A stretch of DNA of 64,000 nucleotides, taken from NCBI GenBank assembly GCA_024362935.1, contig JANCRA010000114.1, positions 496,001 to 560,000 of the forward strand, read 5' to 3'. The position numbers were made by a program, and so were the translations under genes. Of this stretch, positions 45,281 through 55,779 are shown in pieces. How positions within the stretch are numbered: the stretch's first letter is position 1; the number at the start of each line of letters is the position of its first letter. The stretch is from Setophaga petechia. Its lineage: Eukaryota; Chordata; Aves; Passeriformes; Parulidae. The notes beneath the pieces were generated by a model. That model ran no database searches. It was not told the DNA's origin and was given only the letters and a program-made list of their open reading frames with translations.

Positions 45281-46660
45281 AAAAATACCCCAGGAATCCC
45301 AAAAATATCCAAGGAATCCCAAAAACACCCCAAGGAATCCCAAAAATACCCAGAGCTGGGGTTGTGTTCACAGCCCCATTGGGACACACCAAATCTCCAC
45401 TCAGGACCCCCAAATCTCCACCCAACCCCCCCTAATTTTGGGGTGAACATGCCCAGGGGTACCCCAAAATCCCCCTCAGACCCCCAAATCTCCACCCAAA
45501 CCCCAAATCTCCACCCAAATCCCCCCAATTTTGGGGTGAACAGTGTAGGGGGACCCCAAAATCCCCTCAGACCCCCAAACTGACCCCCAAGATCCCCATA
45601 ATTATCCCCACCCACCCAGCTAAGAGCAAAAGGATGAACTGGAGACCCCAAAACCCCCTTAGGACCCCAAAATCTCCACCCAGCACCCCAAAATCTCCAC
45701 CCAGGACCCCAAATCTCCACCCAAACCCCCCCAATTCCGGGCTGAACATGCACAGGGGTACCCCAAAACTCCCACAGGACCTCCAAATCTCCACCCGAAT
45801 CCCCCAAATTTCGGGGTGAACATGCCCGGGGGTACCCCAAAACCTCCTCAGGACCCCCAAACTGACCCCCAAGATCCCCATAATTATCCCCACCCACCCA
45901 GTTAAGAGCAAAAGGATGAACTGGAGACACCAAAGCTCCACCCAGCACCCCAAAATCTCCACCCAGGACCCCAAATCTCCACCCAAATCCCCCCAATTTC
46001 GGGGTGAACATGCCAGGGGGTACCCCAAAACCCCCTCCGGATCCCAAATCTCCACTCAACCCCCCTAATTTGGCGGTGAACAGGGTCAGGAGTACCCCAA
46101 AACCCCCTCAGGACCCCAAATCTCCACCCAACCCCCCCCCCAGTTCCAGGCTGAACATGCACAGGGGTACCCCAAAACCCCCGCAGGACCCCCAAATCTC
46201 CACCCAGCACCCCAAAACTTCACCCGAACCCCCCCAACTTCGGGGTGAACAAGGTCGGGGGTGCCCCAAAACCCCCTCAGGACCCCAAATCTCCACCCAA
46301 ACCTCTCAAATTTCGGGGTGAATATGCATGGGGGTGCCCCAAAACCCCCTCAGGACCCCAAATCTCCACCCAAACCCACCCAATTTGGGGTGGAAAGGGT
46401 CAGGGGTACCCCAAAATCCCCTCAGACCCCCCAAATCTCCATCCAGGACCCCCCAATTTCGGGGTGAACATGCCCGGGGGTACCCCAAAACCCCCTCAGG
46501 ACCCCCAGGGCCCCCCATCTTCATCCCCACCCACCCAAATGAGAGCAGAGGGATGAACTGGAGACCCCAAATTCCCCCGAGGACCCCAAATCTCCACCCG
46601 AACCCCCCAATTTCAGGGTGAACATGCCCGGGGGTACCCCAAAACCCCCCGAGGACCCTC
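45280..46660. repeat. 65-70 bp C-rich minisatellite in the MYBPC intron
   Basis: About sixteen copies of a unit with CCCCAAAACCCCCTCAGGAC, CCCAAATCTCCACCCAA and TTTCGGGGTGAACATGC. Larger blocks that include CTAAGAGCAAAAGGATGAACTGGAG recur three times (45605, 45900, 46540), showing higher-order structure. The minus strand is rich in GGGGTTTTGGGG. Confidence 0.88.
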
Positions 46661-47099
46661 CCCAACCTTGGGGTGCCCCCTGACGGCGCAGTTGAGGGCG
46701 GTGCAGTATCCGCCCACGGCGCTGCGATCCACCAGGGGCGTCAGGAACTGCGGGGCCGAGCGGAAATCGTGCTCCTGGTACTGGGGGGGCTTCAGCCGCA
46801 GCTCTGCCAGGGGAGGGGGCCCACAGGGATTGAGAGGGGCGCCCCAAAATTGTTTTGGGGGTGATCATCGGTTGGGGTTTCACCCCCATGCACAAATAGG
46901 GGTGGGGGGTAATCAAGGGGGAGGGCACAATGTGTGGGTGACCCCCCGAAAAATGCTTTGAAATGTTAATATTGCCTGTTGAACAGCATAAATTAATAGT
47001 TCTTAATTAATTAGAAATCTCAATTTGGTGCTCAGTTAATGCCGAAATTTGGGGGTTGGGCTATGGGTGGTTTTGGGGATCTTCCTGAACCTACAAAGA

Positions 47100-47660
47100 G
47101 TGAACCAAATCCCTTCAAATCTACCCCAAAACCACCTCAAGCTCCCCTAAAAAACATCTCAAACCCCTCCAAAACCACCTCAAATCCCCCCAAATCTTTT
47201 TAGTCTTCCCAAAACCACCTCAACCCCCCCAAAACCCCTCGAATTTTGGGGGTACCCACTTTGGGGATGCTTTGAGTGGTTTTGGGGACCACGGGGTTCT
47301 TGCAAAACCCACAGAGGTGCCCCCAAAACTGCCCCAAACCCCCCCAAATCCCCCCGCAAACCCCCCGAATTTTGGGGTACCCCGCTTTGGGGATGACGAC
47401 AGTGTTGGAGGACAGCCCGGGTTTCTCACTGAGCCCCCCAAAACTCCCTCAAACGCCCCCAAAACCACCTCAAAGCCCCCCAAAAACCACCTCAAACCAC
47501 CCCAAATATTTTCACTCTCCCCCAAAACCACCTCAAACCCCTCCAAAACCTCCTCAAATCCCCCAAAACCACCTCAAATCCTCCTAAAAACCTCCCAAAA
47601 TCCCCCCCAAACCACCTCAAACCCCCCAAAACCCCCTCAAACCCCCCCGAACCCCCCGAA
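47100..47660. repeat. CCCCAAAACCACCTCAAA minisatellite with copied exon ends
   Basis: A 20-25 bp C/A-rich unit is repeated across the intron. Two partial copies of the neighbouring exon's donor end, containing CTTTGGGGATG, lie at about 47260-47300 and 47385-47440. The second matches the true exon end at 47680-47725 closely. Confidence 0.8.
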
Positions 47661-47839
47661 TTTTGGGGTACCCGCTTTGGGGATGACGGCAGTGTTGCAG
47701 AACAGCCCAGGTTTCTCGCTCAGCCTGCACAGGTTCTCGCTGAATACCTTGAACAGGAACTCGGTGCCCATCACCAGCTCCGAGGCCGTGCAGCGCAGGG
47801 GCCGCTTGTGCTCCTACACTGTGAACCACTGCTGGCCGG

Positions 47840-48430
47840 GGGGGTTTGGGGGGGTCGTGAGGGGCTTTTGGGGGGGGTTGAGGAGGTTTTGAGGGGGTTT
47901 GAGGGGGTTTGGGGGGTCGTGAGGGGCTTTTGGGGCAGATTTGGGGGGGGCTGAGTATTTTGGGGTTCCTTTGGGCTGATTTTGGGGTTCCACTGAGTAT
48001 TTTGAGGTTCCACTGAGTACTTTGGGGTTCCACTGAGAATTTTGGGGTTCCACTGAGACTTTTGGGGGTTCTATTGAGAATTTGGAGGTTCAGTTCAGGA
48101 TTTGGGATTTCCATTGAGAATTTTGGGGCTCCACTGAGAATTCTGGGGTTCCATTGAGTATTTTGGGGTTCCACTGAGTATTTTGGGGTTCCTTTGGGGT
48201 GATTTTGGGGTTCCATTGAATACTTTGGGGGTCCATTGAGGATTTGGGGTTCTACTGAGTATTTTAGGGTTCCATTGAGTACTTCTGAGTTCCATTGAGT
48301 ATTTTAGGGTTCCATTGAGTACTTGGGGTTCCACTGAGAATTTTGGGGTTCCACTGAGAATTTTGGGGTTCCACTGAGTATTTCGGGGTTCCACTGAGTA
48401 TTTCGGGGTTCCTTTGTGCTGGTTTTGGGG
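47840..48430. repeat. 23-bp GGGGTTCCACTGAGTATTTT minisatellite
   Basis: About 22 copies, with the G-rich strand now on the plus strand, opposite to the neighbouring introns. It fills the intron between the two fibronectin exons. Confidence 0.88.
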
Positions 48431-48589
48431 CGCTGCCCCCTCACCATGGTTTTCTTGTCGGCCTTCATGCTGGTGTAGCCGGTGATCTCGGCGTTGCCAT
48501 CATCCTCGGGGGGCTCCCACTCCACCAGGGCGTTGAACCCCCAAACCTCCTTCACCTGCACCTTCTTAGGGGACCCTGGTTTCTCTGGG

Positions 48590-49320
48590 GGGGTGAATGG
48601 GATCAGGGACACCCCAAAAATACCCCAAAACTGCCCAGAAACATCCCTGGGAAACAGCACACAAAAATATCCCCAAACCACAAAAAAATACCAAAAAATA
48701 CCCCCCAAAATACCCCAAATATACCCCCAAAATACCCCAAAACACATCCCAAAACTGCCCAGAAACATCCCTGGGAGATAGCACGCAAGAATATCCCCAA
48801 ACCACCAAAAAATCCTAAAAAATACCCCCCAAAACCGCCCCAAATATACCCCCAAAATATCCCAAATATACCCCCAAAAATACCCCAAAATTGCTCTGAA
48901 ACATCCCTGGGAAACAGCACGCAAAAATATCCCAAAACCACAAAAAATACCAAAAAATACCCCAAAACCAGCCCAAATATACCCCCAAAAATACCCCAAA
49001 AAAATCCCAAAACTGCCCTGAAACAGCACCTGGGAAATAGAAACCCAAAAACTGCCCAAAACCACCAAAAATCCCACAAAACACCCCCAAAACCACCCCA
49101 AAATCCCCAAAACTGCCCTGAACCATTCCTGAGAAACAGCACGCAAAAATACCCCAAAACCACCCAAAAACACCCCAAAATCCCCCAAAACACCCCAAAT
49201 ATACCCCCTAAAATACCCCAAAAATACCCCCAAAACATCCCCAAACCACCCTGAAACATCCCTGGGAAATAGCACCCAAAACAACCCCAAAAACACCCAA
49301 AAATCCCCCCAAACCACCCC
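48590..49320. repeat. CCCCAAAATACC minisatellite with higher-order units of about 130-150 bp
   Basis: Short CCCCAAAATA words are grouped into longer units, each containing CTGCCC-GAAACATCCCTGGGAAA-AGCACGCAAAAATA. Five to six such units upstream of the first visible MYBPC exon. Long minus-strand open frames are artefacts. Confidence 0.85.
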
Positions 49321-49538
49321 AAAACCTCCCAGTGCCCCTAGTTCCCAATCCCAGTGCTATCATCTCTCGAAAGAGGCAAATGGAGAGAAGGTGCACATGG
49401 CTGGTGTCCTTGTGGAAAGGAAGTGGGCAAGACCTCAGCACTGGCTATTCCAGGCCCACCTGGGCTGGGGCCTGAAAATCCACAGGGCACAAAGTTTCCT
49501 GGCAGCACACAGCACCATGACAGAGGGTACAGTCTTAC

Positions 49539-49715
49539 ACTGTTGAAGAGTGGCCAGAGTGCCTCAGCCAGCTGCAGACCAATGGGGACAGGAATTGTCA
49601 CTTTTTTGTCCTGGAGCATCTTGCTGAGCACAGAGAGGGTCAGCCCAACCAGCTCCCCATTCGCACCCTCCAGTAGTTCCACGAGGCTTTCAGGAAAGCT
49701 CTGCAACCTTCTGGC
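49539..49715 (-). pseudogene. Isolated MROH-type exon
   Basis: A 177-bp exon bounded by CACACAG and GT(AAGACT) codes a phase-0 stretch of 59 residues (SFPESLVELLEGANGE, LQLAEALWPLFNS) typical of an MROH HEAT repeat. It has the same length as exon 14 of the MROH gene at 35893-36069. It is open. No neighbouring MROH exons are found within about 1 kb on either side, and MYBPC lies downstream. Either a relic of a second MROH gene or the edge of one whose other exons lie beyond an assembly join. Confidence 0.65.
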
Positions 49716-49837
49716 CTGTGTGGAGCACAAGGCTGTATTGCAAAGCTATGGAAGGCTGCTCTAACAAAACTGTTCTGGTGGTGCAACCCCACCCAGCAGC
49801 CTTGGGGCCCAGAAGGAACAGGTCTGCCCCAAGGTGT

Positions 49838-50334
49838 TGTAGTGCGTTTTTATACTTTGAAGTAGTTTTGTTTTGTATCCCCATATTTTTCCCAAATGGT
49901 TTATCCCAGACTGTACCCCCCTCCCTTTACCTGTGCTATCCCTCTCCCTGGATGAGATCATCCCCAAACCCCCACCCTGGCTCTCTGTCAATCACTCAGC
50001 ATCCCATCCCTCCATCTGGAAGCTTTGGTCCAGGATGTCGAGTGATTAGCCAGAGACCAGGGGTCAGCCCCCCAAGCCTTGCCCCATACGCCGTCCTAAA
50101 TGTCCATCCCCCAGTGCCCATCCCTTAGGGTCACTTACTGGTCAGTAAAATGTTCTCTACTTTGGGTTTCCACCTCCCTTTGAATGTAACCTTGGCACAT
50201 CTCCCGGGGCTCTCGGCAGGAGCTCCCTGAGGTGCAGGGGCTCCTTTGGGACTCCTAGAATAAAACCTTGGATTGACCCCTGCTAAGAGCCGGCCCTTTA
50301 TCTCCTACCGATGTCTCTGGTGTCTCTGGTGCTG
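49838..50334 (+). mobile_element. Probable LTR, plus orientation
   Basis: Starts near TGTAGTGCG with a TTTTTATAC box at about 49848. It carries AATAAAACC at 50259-50265, followed by a GC-rich U5-like part with ACCGATGTCTCTGGTG and a possible CA end at 50334. No primer site or target duplication was found. Confidence 0.45.
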
Positions 50335-50476
50335 CAAAGGCGACCAGCCCAGGTGCCCTCAGTCCCCTCGGGGCACAGAGAGTGTCTCCCCGCTGTCGGC
50401 CGTGCCGGGGCTGCCCCCGGTGCTGCCGACTCGGGACTGGCCGGGGATCCTGAGAGGCTCCCAGAGGGACCGAGAC

Positions 50477-50977
50477 ACTCCTGGCTGGGTGCCAAGATGC
50501 ACCCGGCGGTGATAACCTTTGCTCCATGCTCCTGGTCTGCCACTGCCCTTTATTAAACTTTGTACATTTTCACAGGAGAGTAAACGTGTTTTTCACAGGC
50601 AGCTCCACAGAAACTGGAAAACGTGGGGGTTCCCAGGAGGGGGCCCCGCTGATCCAGGGCATCGAGGCGCTGCCTGCAATCATCCATCACCACCCATAAG
50701 GAGCCTCCAGGGCTTTGCCCTCCATGAGCTGCAGCAGACGTGCTGGGAAAGGTGACAGGAGCCCGTGGAATGGTCCTTATTGCAGGCAGATTAGCCACTT
50801 GTAGCTCTTCAAAACTCCCTCCCATGAAAAACAAAAAACTTAAACCGTTCCTAAATGTGAAAAACACATTCACTCTCCTGTGAAGATGTACAAAGTTTAA
50901 TAAAGGACAATGGGAGACCAGGACCATGGAGCGAAGGTTATCACGGCCAGGTGCCTCTTGGCACTCAGTCAGGAGCA
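50477..50977. repeat. Inverted repeat, arms about 120 bp, spacer about 260 bp
   Basis: Arm 50477-50597 (TCCTGG...GGTGCCAAGATGC, then GATAACCTTTGCTCC, CCTTTATTAAACTTTGTACAT, CACAGGAGAG) is matched in reverse complement by 50856-50977 with modest divergence. Each arm carries an AATAAA facing outward, so the arms look like two LTR ends set back to back. Confidence 0.8.
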
Positions 50978-50984
50978 CCCTGTT

Positions 50985-51360
50985 ACCTTCGGGGATCCCC
51001 CTGAAATACCTTTCCCTTACATCAGCCTGTTGCATATTCATAGACCTTCATGCATATCCATCAACTACTTTACATATCCCAGGAACGATTTCACATAGCC
51101 CCTCCCTGGCTCTGCCTTTTCAGAGCATGTGTGTTTCTTGGCTGTGGTTTTGGCTCCTTCTCTTCATCACCTCCAGTTTTTGGGCCTTGCTCCACTCTGC
51201 CTTCAGACGGGGAGTGCTGATAGTTGGCAGATCTGTCCAGGTGTCCTCATCCTGTGTGCATTGGATGTTATCCCATCCAAGCAGGCAGTTTAACACAAGC
51301 AGCTATTTCACTGAGCTGAATTAACAACAGAAATAAAAACTATAGAACAAAGTCACTTTA
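50985..51360. other. Unidentified sequence
   Basis: Contains TGCATATTCATAGACC and similar A/T words near 51030, then mixed sequence. Nothing further recognised. Confidence 0.35.
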
Positions 51361-51364
51361 GCAA

Positions 51365-51590
51365 ATGGTCCCAGCCCATATTTGCTCCCAATCTGTGTGG
51401 TCCTGATCCATATAGTCCCACTCCCTAGGATCCCAGTCCATCTAATCTCTGTCCAGGTGATCCCAGTCTGTGTGGTCCTGATCCATATGGTCCCAGTTTG
51501 TGCAGTCCCAGTCCATAGGATCTCAGTCTGTATTTGACACCAGTCCATATTTGATCCCAGTCTGTGTGGTCCTGCACACACTCCCAGGGT
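51365..51590. repeat. About 20-bp minisatellite, GGTCCTGATCCATAT type
   Basis: About eleven degenerate copies alternating GATCCCAGTCTGTGTG and GGTCCTGATCCATATG. Confidence 0.75.
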
Positions 51591-51599
51591 CTGGAATTT

Positions 51600-52690
51600 C
51601 AGTCCCCAGACAGGAAAAAATGTTCCTGTCCTTGAACTTCCTTCCTATCATCTTAAAAAATTAGAATGAAATTACAAATAAATAAATAATAATTACAACA
51701 AATAATTATAATGAAAATGAAATACAGTAATTTCAACTCTTACTTAAAATACTCCCATAATGATTCAAGCCAAAAAAACAATAACTATTACTCTAACATT
51801 ACCAATAATATAAATAAATTATATACCTAGAAATAACTGTTGAAAGTTTTAATTTGATTTGATGACTGAATATACTTGAGATAAAAAATATCTAAAAAAA
51901 CTAACATACAATCTAACACACCTTAGTAAAACAATTCATATTACAAATATGCTAAACACAAAACCAAACACCACTATATTTTCTCAGACACTTTAACCAA
52001 ACAATTAAAGTTTAATAACATCCTTAAGTACTCTAAAACAATTAAAATTATTTTTAAAAGACTTATTGTGTGTGCATGGTTTTATTTGGATATTGGTTTT
52101 TGAATTGTTTGAGGCTAGATGACTTAAAAATGGGACTTCTATAGGAATTTAATCAGCTGAGAAGGCAGCACTCTGCAAACAGAACTGACTGAAAATGAAC
52201 AGGACAGAAATCAGTAACTCTGAAAGTTTTATTTGCTATCAAATACATCCCACACACCCAGCCCCACACAATCCCCATCCCACCACTCCAAATTGGGACC
52301 CCACTTCTACCAATCTCCTTCAAACCCCATCTCATCGTGGTGGCTGTGGAATGGAGTGAGTTTGGCCTGGGACTGAGTTTTCTTGAGGAGGGAAGAAGCA
52401 ATTTGACGTGGTTTTGAGCTTTTTTGGGTTAAAATTCAGTTATTTTCAGTGGGACTTGAATGGTTTTGAGGTGACAGATGTATCCATATTGGCTTTTAGA
52501 GTGCATAGAGATGGAGAAGAAAATAAAATTAAGGCCAAACCAAAAGGATAAGCAGGCAAGTGCGTTCCCAACATGGATCACAGGGAATGGGAGTGACCAG
52601 GGCTGTGCCCAAAGTGCCTCCTCCAGTGGGGGATGGAGCTGGAGCAGCGCACGAAGCTCTTCCCGCACTCGGGGCACTCGCAGGGCTTCC
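51600..52690. other. AT-rich gene-free stretch, then zinc-finger 3' flank
   Basis: From 51655 to 52090 the sequence is very AT-rich with A/C-biased plus strand, like 7681-9250. From 52100 to 52690 it is mixed; the part from about 52600 is the 3' flank of the zinc-finger gene and still contains a finger-like antisense remnant (GAGTGCGGGAAGAGCTTCG on the minus strand near 52655-52680). Confidence 0.45.
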
Positions 52691-52691
52691 C

Positions 52692-53833
52692 TTACCGGTG
52701 CCTCCGTTGGTGTCGGGTCAAGTGAGAGCTCCTGGAGAAGCTCTTCCCACACTGGGGACACTCGTAGGGCCTCTCCCCAGTGTGGATGCGCCGGTGCCTG
52801 GTGAGGTGGGGGTTGTGCTTGAATCCCTTCCCACACTCAGGGCATTGAAAGGGCCTCTCCTCTCTGTGAATCCAATAGTGCTTGAAGAGATGGGAGATGG
52901 TCTTAAACCTCTTCCCACACTGATCACACTCGTAGGGCCGTTCCCCAGTGTGGGTCCTCTGGTGGCTGATCAGGCTGGAGGGGTCGCTGAAGCTCTTCCC
53001 ACATTCCTCAAACTCGTGGGGCCTCTCCCCAGTGTGGATGCGTCGGTGCCTGACAAGATGGGCATTTCGCCTGAAGCCCTGCCCGCAGTCGGGGCAGCAG
53101 AAGGGCCTCTCCTCTGTGTGCGTGCGCTGGTGCTTGAGGAGATCAGAGCTGGTCTGAAACCTCTTCCCACACTGATCACACTCGTAGGGCCGTTCCCCAG
53201 TGTGGGTCCTCTTGTGCTTGATCAGGTAGGAACTACAACTGAAGCTCTTCCCACACTCCCCACACTCGTAGGGCTGCTCCCCAGTGTGGCTCCTCTGGTG
53301 CACAATCAGCTCGGAGTTGCACCTGAAGCTCTTCCCACACTCCCCGCACGTGTGGGGCTTCTCCCCATCATGACCCTGCTCATGCAGCACCAGCTCCGAG
53401 CTCTGGCTCCATCTCCGGCCGCCTTCCCGGCCCAGGCTGGCTCTTTCCCCCTCACATCCCCGCCAGCTGCGTTTGCAGCCCCTCCTCGTGCGGCATCTCC
53501 GGGCCTTTTCCTCCCCGGTGGCTTCCTGCGCCGTGGAGCCGCTCCAAACGGCCTCTTCCACCAGGTTCTGCCGCGGGCATTTGTCCTCCCTGCTCTCCAT
53601 GATCAGCTCCTGCTCTGGGCGAGGAAGGACAAGGACAGGATGGGATTTGCCTCCGTGCCACAGGCAAGGGCAAGGAGATCCCCCCAGGGCTGTGCTGCAG
53701 CCGGGGCCGTGCTGGGCTGGCAGATGGAGCAGCACAGAGGGGAAAGGGGCACTGACTTCCTCCTCACCTGCCTCAGTGTCCCGGGGCATCTTCCTCTTCC
53801 TCGCAGCCTCCCAGGGGTTGGCAATGGGCAATC
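52692..53833 (-). CDS. C2H2 zinc-finger protein 3, eight fingers, one degenerate
   Basis: Exons 53768-53833 and 52692-53614, with an intron of 153 bp (donor CAG|GTGAGG, acceptor CGCCCAG) that is a multiple of three and stop-free. Eight C2H2 fingers follow KPHTC. Finger 5 has Phe where the first zinc-binding Cys should be (HEFEEC), so that finger probably does not fold. Exon 1 is 66 bp against 73 and 79 in the two paralogues. Alignment shows a net 7-bp loss that changes the phase at its 5' border, so translation may begin at the ATG inside this exon (MPRDTEA). Nuclear DNA-binding protein by family; no KRAB, SCAN or BTB domain is seen. A CpG island at 55780-56480 is the probable promoter. Confidence 0.8.
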
Positions 53834-53860
53834 CTGGTTTGGGGAAAACAAGGGATGAGC

Positions 53861-54360
53861 ATGTTTGTAAGAGCGTCAGGGGGTAGGACGGTCAGGATGG
53901 ACGGAGACGAGAGATCTTTGCAGCCAGGTCGTGGAACTTGTGGTTTATTGCAAAGGGCCTGGGTGCAGGGCCCTGCTGGGAGCTGCCAGCCACAGCTTGG
54001 AGCAGACCTGAGAGAACAGAGGGGTAGAGAGGAGGAGAGGATAAGAGAGTAAGAGGGGAAGAGCATAAGAGAGTAAGGTTCCCATTAAAATACAATAAAT
54101 CTTCTTTCTGTGTTGAATATTCTATTTCTCACTAACCAGTCTAGTACAAGATACAAATCCTAGAGCGTTTACATAGAGTCTGTAAGAATCATTACATCAC
54201 CATACTGTGTTACATTTTAAACCCTAAAAACTCCTCTTTGGACCCCTTCTGCTGAGCTACTAGGGTCTGCTCTGACCCTTGGACCTGTCTGCAAGCAGAG
54301 GGAATTGTTTCATCAAAAGGGGATTATGTTCAGTTGGGCCACACCACTGTTTTCCATTTG
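53861..54360 (-). mobile_element. Probable solo LTR upstream of zinc-finger gene 3
   Basis: Homology with the other zinc-finger loci stops after GATGAGCA at 53860, where TGTTTGTAAGAGCG begins. On the minus strand AATAAACC lies at about 53940-53946 and the sequence ends CTTACAAACA. The U3 part carries ATTTATTGTATTTTAATGGG near 54080-54110. The outer end is estimated. Confidence 0.55.
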
Positions 54361-54689
54361 TTCAGTAACTAAGGTATCTCAAAGCTTGCTTTCATTTCAA
54401 TCTTGCTTATAGTTTCTGTATTCTCAAAATCTTTTGCCAGACAATCATATTTATCATATTGATGGAACAGGAAAGCCTGTTTCATCTTCCCCAACACACA
54501 CTGAGTTTGAAGGTCCCTCTGCCCAAGTCCATCTCTACAAGTCACTGGCCACCTGCCGTCCATAAAAACCTCCCAAACACCAAGATTCAGCCCTGAAAAA
54601 GCCTCCCAGGAGTTCCCCGTCCCTGGTCCCTGCCCTTTGGTCCTCTTGGCACATCCACCAGGGGAGAACGCACACAAGGCTGGGGGATC
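54361..54689. other. Unidentified stretch between LTR and minisatellite
   Basis: Mixed sequence. An open minus-strand frame extends into the minisatellite but shows no domain. Confidence 0.35.
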
Positions 54690-55745
54690 CCAGCAGTGGC
54701 AGCACTGCCAGGGACTGGGCTGGACTGGGATCGTACTGGGAGCGACTGGGATTATGTTGAGGGTGACTGGGAGCAGCTGTGAGCAACTGGAATCAACTGG
54801 GAATGACTGGGAGCATGCTGGGGGTGACGAGATCATACTGGCAGTGAGTGCCACTACACTGAGGCTGACTGGGAGTGCTTGGGAGCAAATGGGATCATAC
54901 TGGAAGGAACTGGGAGTGACTGGGAACATGCTGGAGGGAACTGGGCTACACTGGGACATAGTGGGAATGTCTGGAACCATACTGGAGGGACTGGAACCAC
55001 ACTGGGAACACCTGGGACCATGCTGGGGAGAACTGGGACCACACTGGGGGCAACTGGGAGTGAGTGGGACCATGCTGGAAGGGACTGGGATCATACTGGG
55101 AGTGACTGGGACTAGAGCAGGGACAACTGGGTTCAACTGGGACCATACTGGGAGTGTCTGTAACCATAGGGCAGTGATGGAAGCACACTGGGAACAGCTG
55201 GGCCCATGCTGGGAGCAACTGGGATCACAATGGGGGCACTGGCATCAGACTGGGAGTGAGTGGGAGCAACTGGGATTAGACTGGGAGTGACTGGGATCAT
55301 ACTGAGAATGGCTACAATCATACTGGGAGTAGAGTGGGTGTGACTGGACCCTGACTGGGGGTTACTGGGAGCTACCAGGCCCATGCTAGAAGCCAACTGG
55401 GGACATAATTAGAGGAACTGGGAGCAACTGGGATGAAAATTTGGGGCAAGTGAACCATGCTGAGGGAACTGGGAGTGCCTGGCAATGACTGCCAGAATGT
55501 TCAGGGCAACTGGGATGTACTGGGAGTGTCTGAGACCATATGGGTGGTGACTGGGACCAGACTGAGAGCAACTGGGAATGTGCTGGGGGAACTGGGAACA
55601 CGCAAGTGGGAGTGACTGGGGCCCAGCTGGGAGAGTCTGGGATCATACTGGGAGTGACTGGGGTAACTGGGAGAACTGGGAACACACAGGATGAAAGCGG
55701 CAGGAACTGGGAGCAGCTGGGACCTTGCTGGGAGCAAACTGCATC
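54690..55745. repeat. ACTGGGA minisatellite, 10-11 bp subunits
   Basis: More than one kilobase of alternating ACTGGGATCAT, ACTGGGAGTG and ACTGGGACCATGCTGG words, roughly 90 or more subunits grouped into 21-24 bp dimers. Open frames on both strands are repeat translations. Confidence 0.9.
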
Positions 55746-55779
55746 ATCATAGGGAATGACTGGGCATGACTGGGCTCAT

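Larger units (their letters stand above)
43380..48584 (-). pseudogene. Myosin-binding protein C, C-terminal exons (MYBPC2/MYBPC3 type), with a premature stop
   Basis: Coding exons from 5': 48445-48584 and 47672-47831 (fibronectin III domain, VKEVWGFNALVEW and CTASELVMG), 46667-46803 and 44656-44842 (last Ig domain, FLTPLVDRS, CAVRGHPK, DGGTYTCRAVNELGEAL), then 43951-43961 coding the final PQ and TGA at 43951-43953. A 3' UTR exon ends at about 43485-43380 with AATAAA at 43395-43400. All phases agree. Known: these are the C9 and C10 domains that anchor MyBP-C to the thick filament. Odd: an in-frame TAG at 47814-47816 replaces the conserved Tyr after WFTV, and no C1-C8 exons are seen upstream before an unrelated MROH exon at 49.5 kb. 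Either a truncated pseudogene or the end of a gene with an assembly error. Paralogue number uncertain. Confidence 0.78.

Noticed and set aside
48304..49322. Large minus-strand frames rich in Gly, Phe and Trp resembling membrane proteins
   Set aside because: They are translations of the CCCCAAAATA minisatellite; composition and periodicity explain them.
52560..53858. Plus-strand frame of 432 codons
   Set aside because: Antisense shadow of zinc-finger gene 3; its regular [15 protein letters not shown] pattern is the complement of the finger repeats.
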